Of a DNA stretch of 53,643 nucleotides, positions 34,399-45,021 are shown piece after piece. Origin of the DNA: Acidobacteriota bacterium (GTDB lineage Bacteria; Acidobacteriota; Blastocatellia; Pyrinomonadales; Pyrinomonadaceae); the NCBI GenBank assembly GCA_019239425.1, contig JAFAZX010000001.1, positions 1-53,643 of the forward strand, in the 5' to 3' direction. The translations under genes were made by a program, and so were the position numbers. The first letter of the stretch is position 1. The number at the start of each line of letters is the position of its first letter. The notes under the pieces were generated by a model. That model was not told the DNA's origin and ran no database searches. It saw only the letters and a program-made list of their open reading frames with translations.

Positions 34399-35412
34399 AT
34401 GAAACTGAAGAAGATGATGCTTCTGTGCGTTGCCCTTCTGTTGGCCTCCTGCCAGGGGGGCGGCGGGACGGGCGGCGCGAACACCGCCAACAGCGGCGCC
34501 GCCACCCCCGGGGGCACGGGCGCGGCGGGCGGCAGCGCCAAGCGGCTCGCCTTCGTCACCAACAACGCCTCGGACTTCTGGACGATTGCGCGCAAGGGCG
34601 TCGAGAAGGCCGACGCGGAGTTGGCGGACGTGACGGCCGAGTTCAAGATTCCCTCGGACGGCACGGCCGCCGAGCAGAAGCGCATCGTGGACGACCTGCT
34701 CGCCAAGGGCATCGACGGCATCGCCATCAGCCCCGTCGACCCGGACAATCAGACCGGGCTGATTAACGACGTGGCGCAGAAGACGCTCGTCTTCACGCAG
34801 GACTCCGACGCGCCGAACAGCAACCGCGCCTGCTACGTCGGCACCGACAACGTCGCGGCCGGCCGGCAGGCGGGCGACCTCATCAAGGAGGCCCTGCCGC
34901 AGGGCGGCAAGATCATGATCTTCGTCGGCAAGCTCGACGCGCGCAACGCGGCCGAGCGCCTCCAGGGCATCAAGGAGCGGCTCAACGGCTCGAACATCAC
35001 GATCATCGACACGCGCACCGACGACACCGACCGCGTCCGCGCCAAGTCGAACGTCTCCGACACGCTCGTGAAATACCCGGACGTGGCGGCGCTCATCGGC
35101 CTGTGGAGCTACAACGGCCCGGCCATCGTGGGCGCCGTGCGCGACGCGGGCAAGACGGGGCAGGTCAAGATCATCGCCTTCGACGAGGAGGCCGAGACGC
35201 TGGCCGGCATCAAGGACGGGTCGATTTACGGCACCATCGTCCAGCAGCCCTACCAGTTCGGCTACCAGGCGATCAAGCTGATGGCCGCCGTGCTCAAGGG
35301 CGACAAGTCCGGCGTCCCCGCCAGCAAGCAGCTCTACGTCGAGACGAAGGTCATCAAGCAGGCCGAAGTCGAAGCGTTCACGAAGGAGATCAACCAGCTC
35401 CGCGGAAAGTGA
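34399..35412 (+). CDS. Sugar-binding lipoprotein of ABC transporter 1 (RbsB type)
   Basis: A 337-residue protein from ATG 34399, which has aggag seven bases upstream. The signal has a lipobox LLASC with Cys18, so the protein is a lipoprotein. A Gly/Ala/Thr-rich tether (about 19-50) leads into a periplasmic-binding domain of the Peripla_BP_4 type starting KRLAFVTNNASDFWTIARKG. Other family blocks are GIDGIAISPVDPDN, VGTDNVAAGRQAG and AFDEEAETLAGIKDG. It would catch the sugar and deliver it to the permease at 32083. An upstream ATG at 34258 would run through the R2 repeat and destroy the signal, so it was not used. Confidence 0.92.
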   Translation: MKLKKMMLLCVALLLASCQGGGGTGGANTANSGAATPGGTGAAGGSAKRLAFVTNNASDFWTIARKGVEKADAELADVTAEFKIPSDGTAAEQKRIVDDLLAKGIDGIAISPVDPDNQTGLINDVAQKTLVFTQDSDAPNSNRACYVGTDNVAAGRQAGDLIKEALPQGGKIMIFVGKLDARNAAERLQGIKERLNGSNITIIDTRTDDTDRVRAKSNVSDTLVKYPDVAALIGLWSYNGPAIVGAVRDAGKTGQVKIIAFDEEAETLAGIKDGSIYGTIVQQPYQFGYQAIKLMAAVLKGDKSGVPASKQLYVETKVIKQAEVEAFTKEINQLRGK

Positions 35413-35416
35413 GGAG

Positions 35417-35529
35417 GTAGGCAGTAGGCGGTAAGAAGGTTTTGGGTGTTAGGTACTGGGTGCTGGTTAAAAACCTGCTCTTACCCAACACCCAGCCCCC
35501 AGCACCCTCTCCACTGCCTACTGCCTACT
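35417..35529. repeat. R2 palindromic repeat, copy 5, with a different inner palindrome
   Basis: Short outer R2 arms (taggcagtaggcggta from 35418; cactgcctactgccta at 35513-35528) enclose an unrelated inner palindrome, gggtgttaggtactgggtgc (from 35444) pairing with 35484-35507. It lies between the binding-protein and ATPase genes of transporter 1 and ends six bases before the ATPase ATG. Confidence 0.88.
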
Positions 35530-35535
35530 ATTCAT

Positions 35536-37035
35536 ATGGCCCCCATCCTACAGATGCGTTCGATTGAGAAGCGCTTCCCCGGCGTGCACGCGCTGAAGGG
35601 CGTGAGCCTGGAGGTGTCGAAGGGCGAGGTCGTGGCGCTCCTGGGCGAGAACGGGGCGGGGAAGTCCACCCTGATGAAGGTGCTCGGGGGCGTGCACCAG
35701 CCGGACTCGGGCGAGGTTCTGATCGACGGCGCGCCCGCGGTCATCCGCGGCGTGTCGGACGCGACGAAGTACGGCGTGGCCTTCATCCACCAGGAGCTGA
35801 ACGTCCTCGACAACCTCGACGTGGCCGCCAACGTCTACCTCGGCCGCGAGCCCGTGCGTGGCGGCCCCTTGCGGCTCGTCGACCGCGCGAAGATGGAGGA
35901 GGAGACCAAGACGCACCTCGCGCGCCTCGGCCTGCGCATCGCGCCCGACACCCCGCTCGCGCGCCTCTCCATCGCGCAGCAGCAGATGGTCGAGATCGCG
36001 AAGGCCCTCTCCCTGAACGCGCGCATCCTCATCATGGACGAGCCGACCTCGTCGCTCACCCTCACCGAGACCGAGCGCCTGCTCGAAGTCGTGAAGGACT
36101 TGCGCGCGCACGGCGTGGCCGTCATCTACATCTCGCACCGCCTGGGCGAGGTGAAGGAGATCGCCGACCGCGCGGTCGTCCTGCGCGACGGCGCGAACGC
36201 GGGCCAGCTCGCGCGCGAGGAGATCACGCACGACCAGATGGTGCGGATGATGGTCGGCCGCGACATCGATTCCTTCTACCAGCAGCCCGTCGGCGAAAAG
36301 AGGCCGCGCTACTTCGAGGTCGAGTCCCTGCGCACGGCGCGCTACCCCAACCAGCAGGTCAAATTCGACGTCGGCCGCGGCGAGATACTCGGCCTCGCCG
36401 GCCTCGTCGGCGCCGGCCGCAGCGAGGCCGCGCAGGCCATCTTCGGCGTGGACGCGGCCGTCGAGTCGCGCCTCATGCTCGACTCTCGACCTTTGCAGAT
36501 ACGCTCGTCGCAGGACGCCATCAGGTACGGCGTCTACCTCGTCCCGGAAGACCGCCGCACGGCCGGCCTCATCGTGGACATGCCGATTCGGGAGAACGTG
36601 ACGCTGCCCGCGCTGGAGCGTTACGCCCCGGCCGGCCTCATCTCGTTCGAGAAGGAGAAGCAGGGCGCGGCCGAGGTCTGCAAGCGCCTGAACGTGAAGG
36701 CGCCGACGGTCGAGACGCGCGCGGCGAACCTCTCGGGCGGCAACCAGCAGAAGGTCGTGCTGGCGAAGTGGCTCGCCCTGGAGCCGAAGGTCTTAATCTT
36801 CGACGAGCCGACGCGCGGCATCGACGTGGGCGCCAAGGCCGAGATTTACGAGTTGATGCGGAAGCTGGCCGAGGCGGGCGTCGCCATCATCATGATCTCC
36901 TCGGACATGGAGGAGGTCATCAACGTCTCCGACCGCGTCGCCGTCATGCACGAGGGGCGCGTGACGGGGGTGCTGACGCGCGAGGAGACGACCGAAGAGA
37001 ACATCATGCGCCTCGCCGTCGGCGGCCAGAGCTAA
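35536..37035 (+). CDS. Sugar ABC transporter ATPase (RbsA/MglA type), transporter 1
   Basis: A 499-residue protein with two fused ATPase domains, as usual for this family. The first half has Walker A GENGAGKST, the signature-like LSIAQQQMVEIAKAL and Walker B ILIMDEPTSSLT. The second half has a degenerate Walker A (GLVGAGRSEAA), signature LSGGNQQKVVLAKWL and Walker B VLIFDEPTRGID. It powers the importer formed with the permease at 32083 and the lipoprotein at 34399. The start ATG 35536 was chosen because the longer reading lies in the R2 repeat. No clear ribosome site is seen ahead of the ATG, where the repeat ends. Confidence 0.93.
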   Translation: MAPILQMRSIEKRFPGVHALKGVSLEVSKGEVVALLGENGAGKSTLMKVLGGVHQPDSGEVLIDGAPAVIRGVSDATKYGVAFIHQELNVLDNLDVAANVYLGREPVRGGPLRLVDRAKMEEETKTHLARLGLRIAPDTPLARLSIAQQQMVEIAKALSLNARILIMDEPTSSLTLTETERLLEVVKDLRAHGVAVIYISHRLGEVKEIADRAVVLRDGANAGQLAREEITHDQMVRMMVGRDIDSFYQQPVGEKRPRYFEVESLRTARYPNQQVKFDVGRGEILGLAGLVGAGRSEAAQAIFGVDAAVESRLMLDSRPLQIRSSQDAIRYGVYLVPEDRRTAGLIVDMPIRENVTLPALERYAPAGLISFEKEKQGAAEVCKRLNVKAPTVETRAANLSGGNQQKVVLAKWLALEPKVLIFDEPTRGIDVGAKAEIYELMRKLAEAGVAIIMISSDMEEVINVSDRVAVMHEGRVTGVLTREETTEENIMRLAVGGQS

Positions 37036-37108
37036 GAGACGACCTCATCCATACCAAGTCTAACCCTCCCCGATGCCCGGCCGCGTCAGGCTCCGCGCGG
37101 CGTGGCTT

Positions 37109-37124
37109 TTAAAAACGGTTCGAA
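37109..37124. promoter_or_regulatory. Candidate operator upstream of the LacI regulator
   Basis: On the minus strand TTCGAACCGTTTTTAA, containing the AACCGNTT core. It lies 68 bases before the ATG at 37192, a position fit for autoregulation. The match is weaker than at 28542 or 38460. Confidence 0.35.
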
Positions 37125-37191
37125 CGAAGTATCATCCAGTCTGGCTCGCTTCGTCCCCCGCGCCCCGCGCCTCCCAATCAAGGGGGGGGAA

Positions 37192-38289
37192 ATGCGCACG
37201 ACGCGAGAATTGACGGGCAAGGACATAATGAGACAAGAACGCCGAGGCCACTTGATCGAGCACCCGCCTATCCCTCCCTTCAAAACCTCCCGGATTAAGG
37301 ACGTGGCCCGCGAGGCCGGCGTCTCCACCGCGACCGTCTCGCACGTCATCAACGGCACCAAGTACGTCACCGACGACACGCGCAAGCGCGTGCTCGACGC
37401 CATCGCGCGCTGCGAGTACCACCCGAACGCGCACGCCCGCTCGCTCGCCTCGGGCCGCAGCAACATGCTCGGCCTGCTCATCTCGGACATCTCGAACCCC
37501 TTCTTCCCCGAGGTGGTCAAGGCCATCGAGGCGGCCGCCTTCGAGCGCGGCTACAACGTCATCCTGCTCAACACCAACTACGACCCCGAGCGCGCCGCCG
37601 ACTACGTGCGCCGCCTGTCGGAGCTGAAGATGGCGGGCGTGGCCCTGATGACCTCGGAGCTGGACTCGGAGCTGTTCCACGAGATCACGCGCCGCCAGAC
37701 CTCGGTCGTCTTCGACAGCCACGACGTGACCTCCGAGCGGATGGGCAACATCTGCGTGGACTACGCCAAGGGCATCGAGGAGGCCGTCCGCCACCTCGTC
37801 TCTCTCGGCCACCGCCGCATCGCGCACATCGCCGGCGCCTCGCGCATCCCCTCGGGCGTCATCCGCCGCGAAGCCTTCCAGGACTTCATGAAGCGCTACC
37901 TGCCCGACGAGCCCGCGCCCGCCATCTACGAAGGCGACTTCCGCCTCGACGGCGGCCGCCGGGCGGCCAGCGAGATACTCGCGTCGGAGGAGTTGCCGAC
38001 CGCCATCATCGCCGCCAACGACATGATGGCCCTCGGCGCCATGCGCGAGTTCCGCAAGGCCGGGCTCTCCATCCCGCAGGACATCTCGGTCGTCGGCTTC
38101 GACGACATCGCCTTCGCCGCCCTCTCCGAGCCGCCCCTGACGACCGTCTGCTCGCCGCGCGCCGAGATCGGCCGCCGCGTCGTCGAGGCGCTCGTCACGA
38201 TGATCGAGCACCCCGAGCAGAGAGGTTCGGAACTCCGCATCCCGACGCACCTCATCACGCGCGACTCGACCGCGCCGCCGCGCAAATAA
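37192..38289 (+). CDS. LacI-family transcriptional regulator, probable rhamnose regulator
   Basis: A 365-residue protein from ATG 37192, preceded by a strong purine run (agggggggga). A hydrophilic extension of about 33 residues comes before the LacI-type HTH (SRIKDVAREAGVSTATVSHVING, about 33-56) and hinge (HARSLASG). The effector-binding domain follows, with MLGLLISDISNPFFPEVVKA, VCVDYAKGIEEAVRHLVSLGHRRIAHI and VVGFDDIAFAAL. The long N-terminal extension is unusual; a later start is possible but no better ribosome site was found. It sits between transporter 1 and the rhamnose catabolic genes. Its recognition helix is identical to that of the ROK hybrid at 30268. Confidence 0.9.
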   Translation: MRTTRELTGKDIMRQERRGHLIEHPPIPPFKTSRIKDVAREAGVSTATVSHVINGTKYVTDDTRKRVLDAIARCEYHPNAHARSLASGRSNMLGLLISDISNPFFPEVVKAIEAAAFERGYNVILLNTNYDPERAADYVRRLSELKMAGVALMTSELDSELFHEITRRQTSVVFDSHDVTSERMGNICVDYAKGIEEAVRHLVSLGHRRIAHIAGASRIPSGVIRREAFQDFMKRYLPDEPAPAIYEGDFRLDGGRRAASEILASEELPTAIIAANDMMALGAMREFRKAGLSIPQDISVVGFDDIAFAALSEPPLTTVCSPRAEIGRRVVEALVTMIEHPEQRGSELRIPTHLITRDSTAPPRK

Positions 38290-38322
38290 GTCGGACGCCC
38301 GCCGGAACCCCGCACATGGGGC

Positions 38323-38352
38323 TTGGCAAAAAGGGGGGTAAGCGGTTAGAAT
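38323..38352 (+). promoter_or_regulatory. Promoter of the rhamnose catabolic genes
   Basis: TTGGCA (38323-38328) and TAGAAT (38347-38352) are 18 bases apart; each matches five of six consensus positions. The operator-like site at 38336-38351 overlaps the -10. The predicted transcript has a long leader of about 175 bases before the ATG at 38535. Confidence 0.6.
38336..38351. promoter_or_regulatory. Candidate operator overlapping the rha promoter
   Basis: GGGTAAGCGGTTAGAA on the plus strand; its complement contains TAACCGCTTACCC with the AACCGCTT core. It covers most of the -10 element, so binding would repress. Confidence 0.5.
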
Positions 38353-38459
38353 CCGCCCTGCCCCTAAAAAGTCGTAGCAGTTAAACCCTGAAATCCAGAC
38401 GAGTCCCGACCGCCGCCCCCGAGCGTGCGGAACCCTTTGACCTTTTTTCGGCCCCGCCG

Positions 38460-38475
38460 AGTTAACCGCTTGACC
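38460..38475. promoter_or_regulatory. Second candidate operator in the rha leader
   Basis: AGTTAACCGCTTGACC matches thirteen of sixteen positions of the palindrome at 28542. It lies about 115 bases downstream of the -10 and 60 bases before the ATG. Two sites this far apart suit looping by a tetrameric or dimeric LacI-type repressor. Confidence 0.5.
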
Positions 38476-38534
38476 GCGATTCTTCGAGCCCAGACACGCG
38501 GCGCCGCGGCGACCTTATCCGCAGGAGGTTTTGA

Positions 38535-40733
<2,199 letters not shown>

Positions 40734-40746
40734 GAGAGAAAAGACA

Positions 40747-42048
40747 ATGGCGACTCACTTCGAGATTGACGACAACTTCATCGCCGAGCAGAACAGGGCC
40801 GCGCGGGCGTGGGTCGAGGAGGACTACGAGCACCTCGGCAAGCAGCTCAAACGCCGCGGCCGCGACATCGAAGAGCTGACGGCGAAGGCCCGAGCCTTCC
40901 GCGTCGCCGTGCCTTCGTGGGGCGTGGGCACGGGCGGGACGCGCTTCGCGCGCTTCCCCGGCGTGGGCGAGCCGCGCGGCATCTTCGAGAAGTTGGAAGA
41001 CTGCGCGACCATCAACAAGCTCGTCCGCACGACGCCCGGCGTCTCGCTCCACATCCCCTGGGACAAGCCGGAAGACCCGAAGGCCCTCGTCGAGTTCGCG
41101 CGCGCGCGCGGGCTGCACTTCGACGCGATGAACTCGAACACGTTTCAGGATCAGGCGAACCAGGCGCACTCCTACAAGTACGGCAGCCTGACGAACCCGG
41201 ACGCCGCGGTGCGCCGACAGGCCGTCGAGCACAACATCGAGTGCATCGAACTCGGGCAGAAGATCGGCTCGAAGGCGCACACGGTCTGGGTCGGCGACGG
41301 CGGGAATTTCCCCGGGCAGCAGCACTTCCGCCGCGCGCTCGAAAACTACCTCGAGAGCATGCGCGACATCTACAGGGCCTTGCCCTCGGACTGGCGGCTC
41401 TTCATCGAGCACAAGTTCTACGAGCCGGCCTTCTACTCGACGGTCATCAACGACTGGGGCGTGAGCTACTACGCGGCGCGCGAGCTGGGGCCGCAGGCGT
41501 TCTGCCTCGTCGACCTCGGCCACCACGCGCCGAATGTCAACATCGAGATGATCGTCGCGCGCCTCATCCAGTTCGGCAAACTCGCCGGCTTCCACTTCAA
41601 CGACTCGAAGTACGGCGACGACGACCTCGACGCCGGCTCCATCAAGCCGTTCCAGCTCTTCCTCATCTTCAACGAGCTGGTGGACGCGGAGCTGTCGCGG
41701 GTCGAACACTTCGACCCGGCCTACATGCTCGACCAGTCGCACAACGTGACAGACCCGGTCGAGTCCCTGATGTCGAGCGCCGTGGAACTCTCTCGCGCGT
41801 ACGTCCAGGCGCACCTCGTCGACCGCGAGGCCCTCACCGAGGCGCAGAAGAACTGCGACCCGCTCATGGCGCTCGCCACGCTCAAGCAGGCGTTCACGAC
41901 CGACGTCTCCCCGATTCTCGCCCTCGCACGCGAGCGCGAGGGCGGGGCCGTCGACCCCGTCGCCGCCTACCGCGCCAGCGGCTACCGCCAGCGCAAGGCC
42001 GAAGAGCGCCCCGCGCAGAAGGGCGCCGCCGCTTCGGGAATCGTTTGA
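40747..42048 (+). CDS. rhaI: L-rhamnose isomerase (RhaI type)
   Basis: A 433-residue TIM-barrel sugar isomerase of the xylose-isomerase-like superfamily. Family features include RVAVPSWGVGTGGTRFARFP near the N terminus, HIPWDKPEDP, LFIEHKFYEPAFYST with a metal-ligand Glu, VDLGHHAPNVNIEM with His ligands and FHFNDSKYGDDDLDAG with Asp ligands. It belongs to the Pseudomonas stutzeri/rhizobial type and differs from the E. coli RhaA type. It converts L-rhamnose to L-rhamnulose in the cytoplasm. A good aggaga ribosome site lies in the 13-base gap behind the aldolase gene, so the two are co-translated from one transcript. Confidence 0.93.
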   Translation: MATHFEIDDNFIAEQNRAARAWVEEDYEHLGKQLKRRGRDIEELTAKARAFRVAVPSWGVGTGGTRFARFPGVGEPRGIFEKLEDCATINKLVRTTPGVSLHIPWDKPEDPKALVEFARARGLHFDAMNSNTFQDQANQAHSYKYGSLTNPDAAVRRQAVEHNIECIELGQKIGSKAHTVWVGDGGNFPGQQHFRRALENYLESMRDIYRALPSDWRLFIEHKFYEPAFYSTVINDWGVSYYAARELGPQAFCLVDLGHHAPNVNIEMIVARLIQFGKLAGFHFNDSKYGDDDLDAGSIKPFQLFLIFNELVDAELSRVEHFDPAYMLDQSHNVTDPVESLMSSAVELSRAYVQAHLVDREALTEAQKNCDPLMALATLKQAFTTDVSPILALAREREGGAVDPVAAYRASGYRQRKAEERPAQKGAAASGIV

Positions 42049-42050
42049 GG

Positions 42051-42184
42051 AATTTTTGATTTTAGATTTTTGATTTGCGATTGAAGAGCCGTCGACATTC
42101 AGGGTCGGTTTTTGGTTCTGCTGAAAGCTGACCTCCGAGTGCTGACGGCTTAAAATCAAAAATCAAAAATCAAAAATCTAAAAT
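42051..42184. repeat. R6 AT-rich inverted repeat
   Basis: Left arm within 42051-42082 (attttagatttttgattt) and right arm within 42152-42184 (runs of aatcaaaa, ending ctaaaat) can pair with a few mismatches. It is strikingly AT-rich against its surroundings. It fills the whole gap between the isomerase and kinase genes, and its right end includes the first two bases of the rhaB start codon. Confidence 0.88.
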
Positions 42185-43679
42185 GGACGACTCTCTCTAC
42201 ATCGCGGTTGACCTCGGCGCGGGGAGCGGGCGCGTCTTCCTGTGCGGCGTTGCGCCGGGCGAACTGCTGCTCGAAGAGGTGCGGCGGTTCAAGTACCCGC
42301 CGCGGGAGGAGGGCGGCCACCTGCGCTGGCCTTTCGCGGACATCCTCGAAGAGATTAAGGCCGGTTTGAGAGAAGCGGGCGCGCGCGCGCGGCGTGTGGG
42401 GCGCTCGGTGCGGAGCATCGGCGTCGACAGTTGGGCGGTCGATTACGGCCTGGTCGACGCCGAGGGGAAGTTGATTGAAAACCCCGTCTGCTACCGCGAC
42501 GCGCGGACGCGCGGGATGCTGGAGGAGGTCTTCAAGGTCGTCCCGCGCGCGGAGCTGTTCGAGCGCACGGGGATTCAGTTCCTTGAGCTGAACACGCTCT
42601 ACCAGCTCTGCGCGCACGCGCGCGAAGGCTTCCCCGGCGGAGCGAGGCGGCTGCTCTTAATTCCCGACCTCATCAACTTCATGCTCACGGGCCGCGCCGC
42701 GTGCGAGTACACGAACGCGACGACGACGCAGCTGGTCGGCGCGCGGGCGGGCGAGTGGGACGACGAGTTGATAGAACGTCTCGGGCTGCCGCGCCATCTT
42801 CTGGCCGAGGTAGTCCCGGCCGGCTCGGACTTGGGCTCGGTGGTTGATGAAGGGTTGGGGCTCGGGGGCGTGCGCGTCGTCGCGCCGGCCACGCACGACA
42901 CGGGGAGCGCCGTGGCGGGCGCGCCGCTCCAAGAGGGTTGGGCCTACATCTCTTCGGGCACGTGGTCGCTCGTCGGCGTCGAGCGCGCCGCGCCTCTCGT
43001 CTCGCCCGAGGTCGCGCGCCACAACTTCACGAACGAGGGCGGCGCCTACGGCACCGTCCGCTTCCTGAAGAACGTGATGGGACTGTGGGTCTTCGAGTCC
43101 TGCCGCGCGGAGTGGGCCGCGCGCGGCGTCGGCGTGGGATACGACGAGCTGCTCGGGCAGGTTAAAAACGTAGACGGACATCGAGGGTTCATCTTCCCCG
43201 ACGACCCGCGGCTCTTCAACCCTTCGTCGATGCTCGAAGCCGTGGCGGCGCAGCTCTCAGAGACAGGGCAGCACGTCCCGGCGGAAGACCCCGCGGCCCT
43301 GACGAAGGTGATACTCGACTCGCTCGCCTTCCGCTACGCCTCTGTGCTGAGGACGATTGAGGGGCTGACGGGAAGCAAGGTCGAGGGCGTGCAGATCGTC
43401 GGCGGCGGGAGCCGCAACGACTACCTGAATCAGGCGACCGCGGACGCTTGCGGGAGGCCGGTGCTCGCGGGGCCGGTCGAGGCGACCGTGACGGGCAACG
43501 TGCTCGTGCAGGCCGTCGCGTCGGGACGCTTCGCCTCGCTCGCGGAGGCGCGCCGCCACGTCGCCGAGAACGTAAGCCTGCGCCGCTTCGAGCCGCGCTC
43601 GAACAGGGAAGTCGAAGAGGCCGCGCGCCGCTACGCGGAGACGGAAGCGCGTTACCTCGGGGCCGCCGCGGCGGCCTGA
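42183..43679 (+). CDS. rhaB: Rhamnulokinase
   Basis: A 498-residue FGGY-family kinase. YIAVDLGAGSGRVFL at the N terminus is the phosphate-binding loop. VDSWAVDYGLVD carries the catalytic Asp; ATHDTGSAVAG, SSGTWSLVGVE and VQIVGGGSRNDYLNQATADA are the C-terminal nucleotide-site blocks. It phosphorylates L-rhamnulose to the 1-phosphate used by the aldolase. The start is fixed by the conserved N terminus, yet the 30 bases before the ATG are the A/T repeat R6 and contain no Shine-Dalgarno match. Translation must therefore start in another way, or weakly. Confidence 0.93.
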   Translation: MDDSLYIAVDLGAGSGRVFLCGVAPGELLLEEVRRFKYPPREEGGHLRWPFADILEEIKAGLREAGARARRVGRSVRSIGVDSWAVDYGLVDAEGKLIENPVCYRDARTRGMLEEVFKVVPRAELFERTGIQFLELNTLYQLCAHAREGFPGGARRLLLIPDLINFMLTGRAACEYTNATTTQLVGARAGEWDDELIERLGLPRHLLAEVVPAGSDLGSVVDEGLGLGGVRVVAPATHDTGSAVAGAPLQEGWAYISSGTWSLVGVERAAPLVSPEVARHNFTNEGGAYGTVRFLKNVMGLWVFESCRAEWAARGVGVGYDELLGQVKNVDGHRGFIFPDDPRLFNPSSMLEAVAAQLSETGQHVPAEDPAALTKVILDSLAFRYASVLRTIEGLTGSKVEGVQIVGGGSRNDYLNQATADACGRPVLAGPVEATVTGNVLVQAVASGRFASLAEARRHVAENVSLRRFEPRSNREVEEAARRYAETEARYLGAAAAA

Positions 43680-43697
43680 ACGTCGGAAGAAGGTTCG

Positions 43698-44993
43698 ATG
43701 AGCAGACTCTCAAGATACCTGCACCCGCGCGACGAGCTCATGCGGACGATGGAGCGCATCTATCGTTACCGCATGACGACGACCTCGGGCGGCAACCTCT
43801 CCATCCGCGAGCCGGACGGGACGGTCTGGGTCACGCCCGCGCGCGTGGACAAGGGCGGCCTGCGGCGCGAGGACATCGTCCGCGTCAACCCCGACGGCTC
43901 GACCGAAGGCCTGCACCCGCCTTCGTCCGAGCTGCCCTTCCACCAGATGATCTACGCGGCGCGCCCCGAAGTGGGCGGCGTCGTCCACGCGCACGCCGTC
44001 GCCCTGGTCGCCTTCAGCATCACGGGGCAGGCGCCCGACACGCGCCTCTTCCACCAGTCGCGCCACGTCTGCGGCCCCGTCGGCTTCGCGCCCTACGCGC
44101 TGCCGGGGAGTGAGGACTTGGGGAAGAGCATCGCCGACACCTTCGCGGAAGGCTTCGACTGCGTCGTGCTCGAGAACCACGGCGTCGCCATCGGCGGCGA
44201 GAACTTGCAGAACGCGTTCCAGAAGTTCGAGACGCTTGAGTTCACGGCGAAGACCGTCATCAAGGCGCGTCTGCTCGGCGACGTTCGCTACCTGAGCGAC
44301 GAGGAGCTTGAGCTGCGCAACCAGGTGCCGCCGCTCGAAGAGTTCCGGCCCGAGCAGCCTTCGAGCCGCGAGCTGGAGCTGCGCCGCCAGCTCGCGGACT
44401 TCACGCGGCGCGGCTACCAGCAGCGCCTCTTCATCAGCACGGGCGGCAGCTTCTCGGCGCGCGTGGATAAAGACTCTTTTCTCATCACCCCTTCTCAGGC
44501 AGACCGGCACAACCTCGGCGTGGAAGACCTCGTGCTCGTCCGGGACGGCCGCGCCGAGGCGGGCAAGCGCGCGAGCCGCGCGGCGCGCAACCACCGGGCC
44601 ATCTACGAGCGGCATGCGAACGTCGGCGCGGTGCTGAACGCCTCGCCGGTGAACGTGACGGCTTTCAGCGTGACCCGCGCCGCTCTGGATTCGCGCACGA
44701 TTCCCGAGAGCTACCTGCTGCTGCGCGACGTGGGGCGCGTGCCGTACGGCGCGCAGTTCAAAGACCCCGAAGGCTTGGCGCGCCAAGTCTCCCTGAGCGC
44801 GCCCATCGCCCTGCTTGAGAACGACGGCGTGCTCGTCGTCGGCGCCAGCGTGCTCGAAGCTTTCGACCGTCTCGAAGTGTTGGAGTCGACCTCCGAGGCC
44901 CTCGTCAACAGCCGCCTCATCGGCGAGGTCGCGCCGATGTCGGAAGAGGTGATCAACGACCTCAAGCGCGCCTTCGCGTCGATGTTGGCTTAA
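43698..44993 (+). CDS. Tandem class II aldolase/adducin protein with a degenerate second half
   Basis: A 431-residue protein made of two class II aldolase domains (about 5-205 and 220-431). The first has a complete active site: TSGGNLS, Glu78 in PPSSELPFH, zinc ligands His97 and His99 in [13 protein letters not shown], and His161 in [10 protein letters not shown]. The second domain follows the same pattern ([33 protein letters not shown]), but Glu78 is lost and the three His become Asn314, Ser316 and Asp376, so it is very probably inactive. The substrate is unknown. In this position it could be a second phosphoketose aldolase or a sugar-acid decarboxylase/epimerase-like enzyme. It lies 18 bases behind rhaB with a ggaagaagg ribosome site. 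Confidence 0.85.
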   Translation: MSRLSRYLHPRDELMRTMERIYRYRMTTTSGGNLSIREPDGTVWVTPARVDKGGLRREDIVRVNPDGSTEGLHPPSSELPFHQMIYAARPEVGGVVHAHAVALVAFSITGQAPDTRLFHQSRHVCGPVGFAPYALPGSEDLGKSIADTFAEGFDCVVLENHGVAIGGENLQNAFQKFETLEFTAKTVIKARLLGDVRYLSDEELELRNQVPPLEEFRPEQPSSRELELRRQLADFTRRGYQQRLFISTGGSFSARVDKDSFLITPSQADRHNLGVEDLVLVRDGRAEAGKRASRAARNHRAIYERHANVGAVLNASPVNVTAFSVTRAALDSRTIPESYLLLRDVGRVPYGAQFKDPEGLARQVSLSAPIALLENDGVLVVGASVLEAFDRLEVLESTSEALVNSRLIGEVAPMSEEVINDLKRAFASMLA

Positions 44994-45021
44994 GTGCTGC
45001 TTGAGGGTTGAGCGAGAATGA

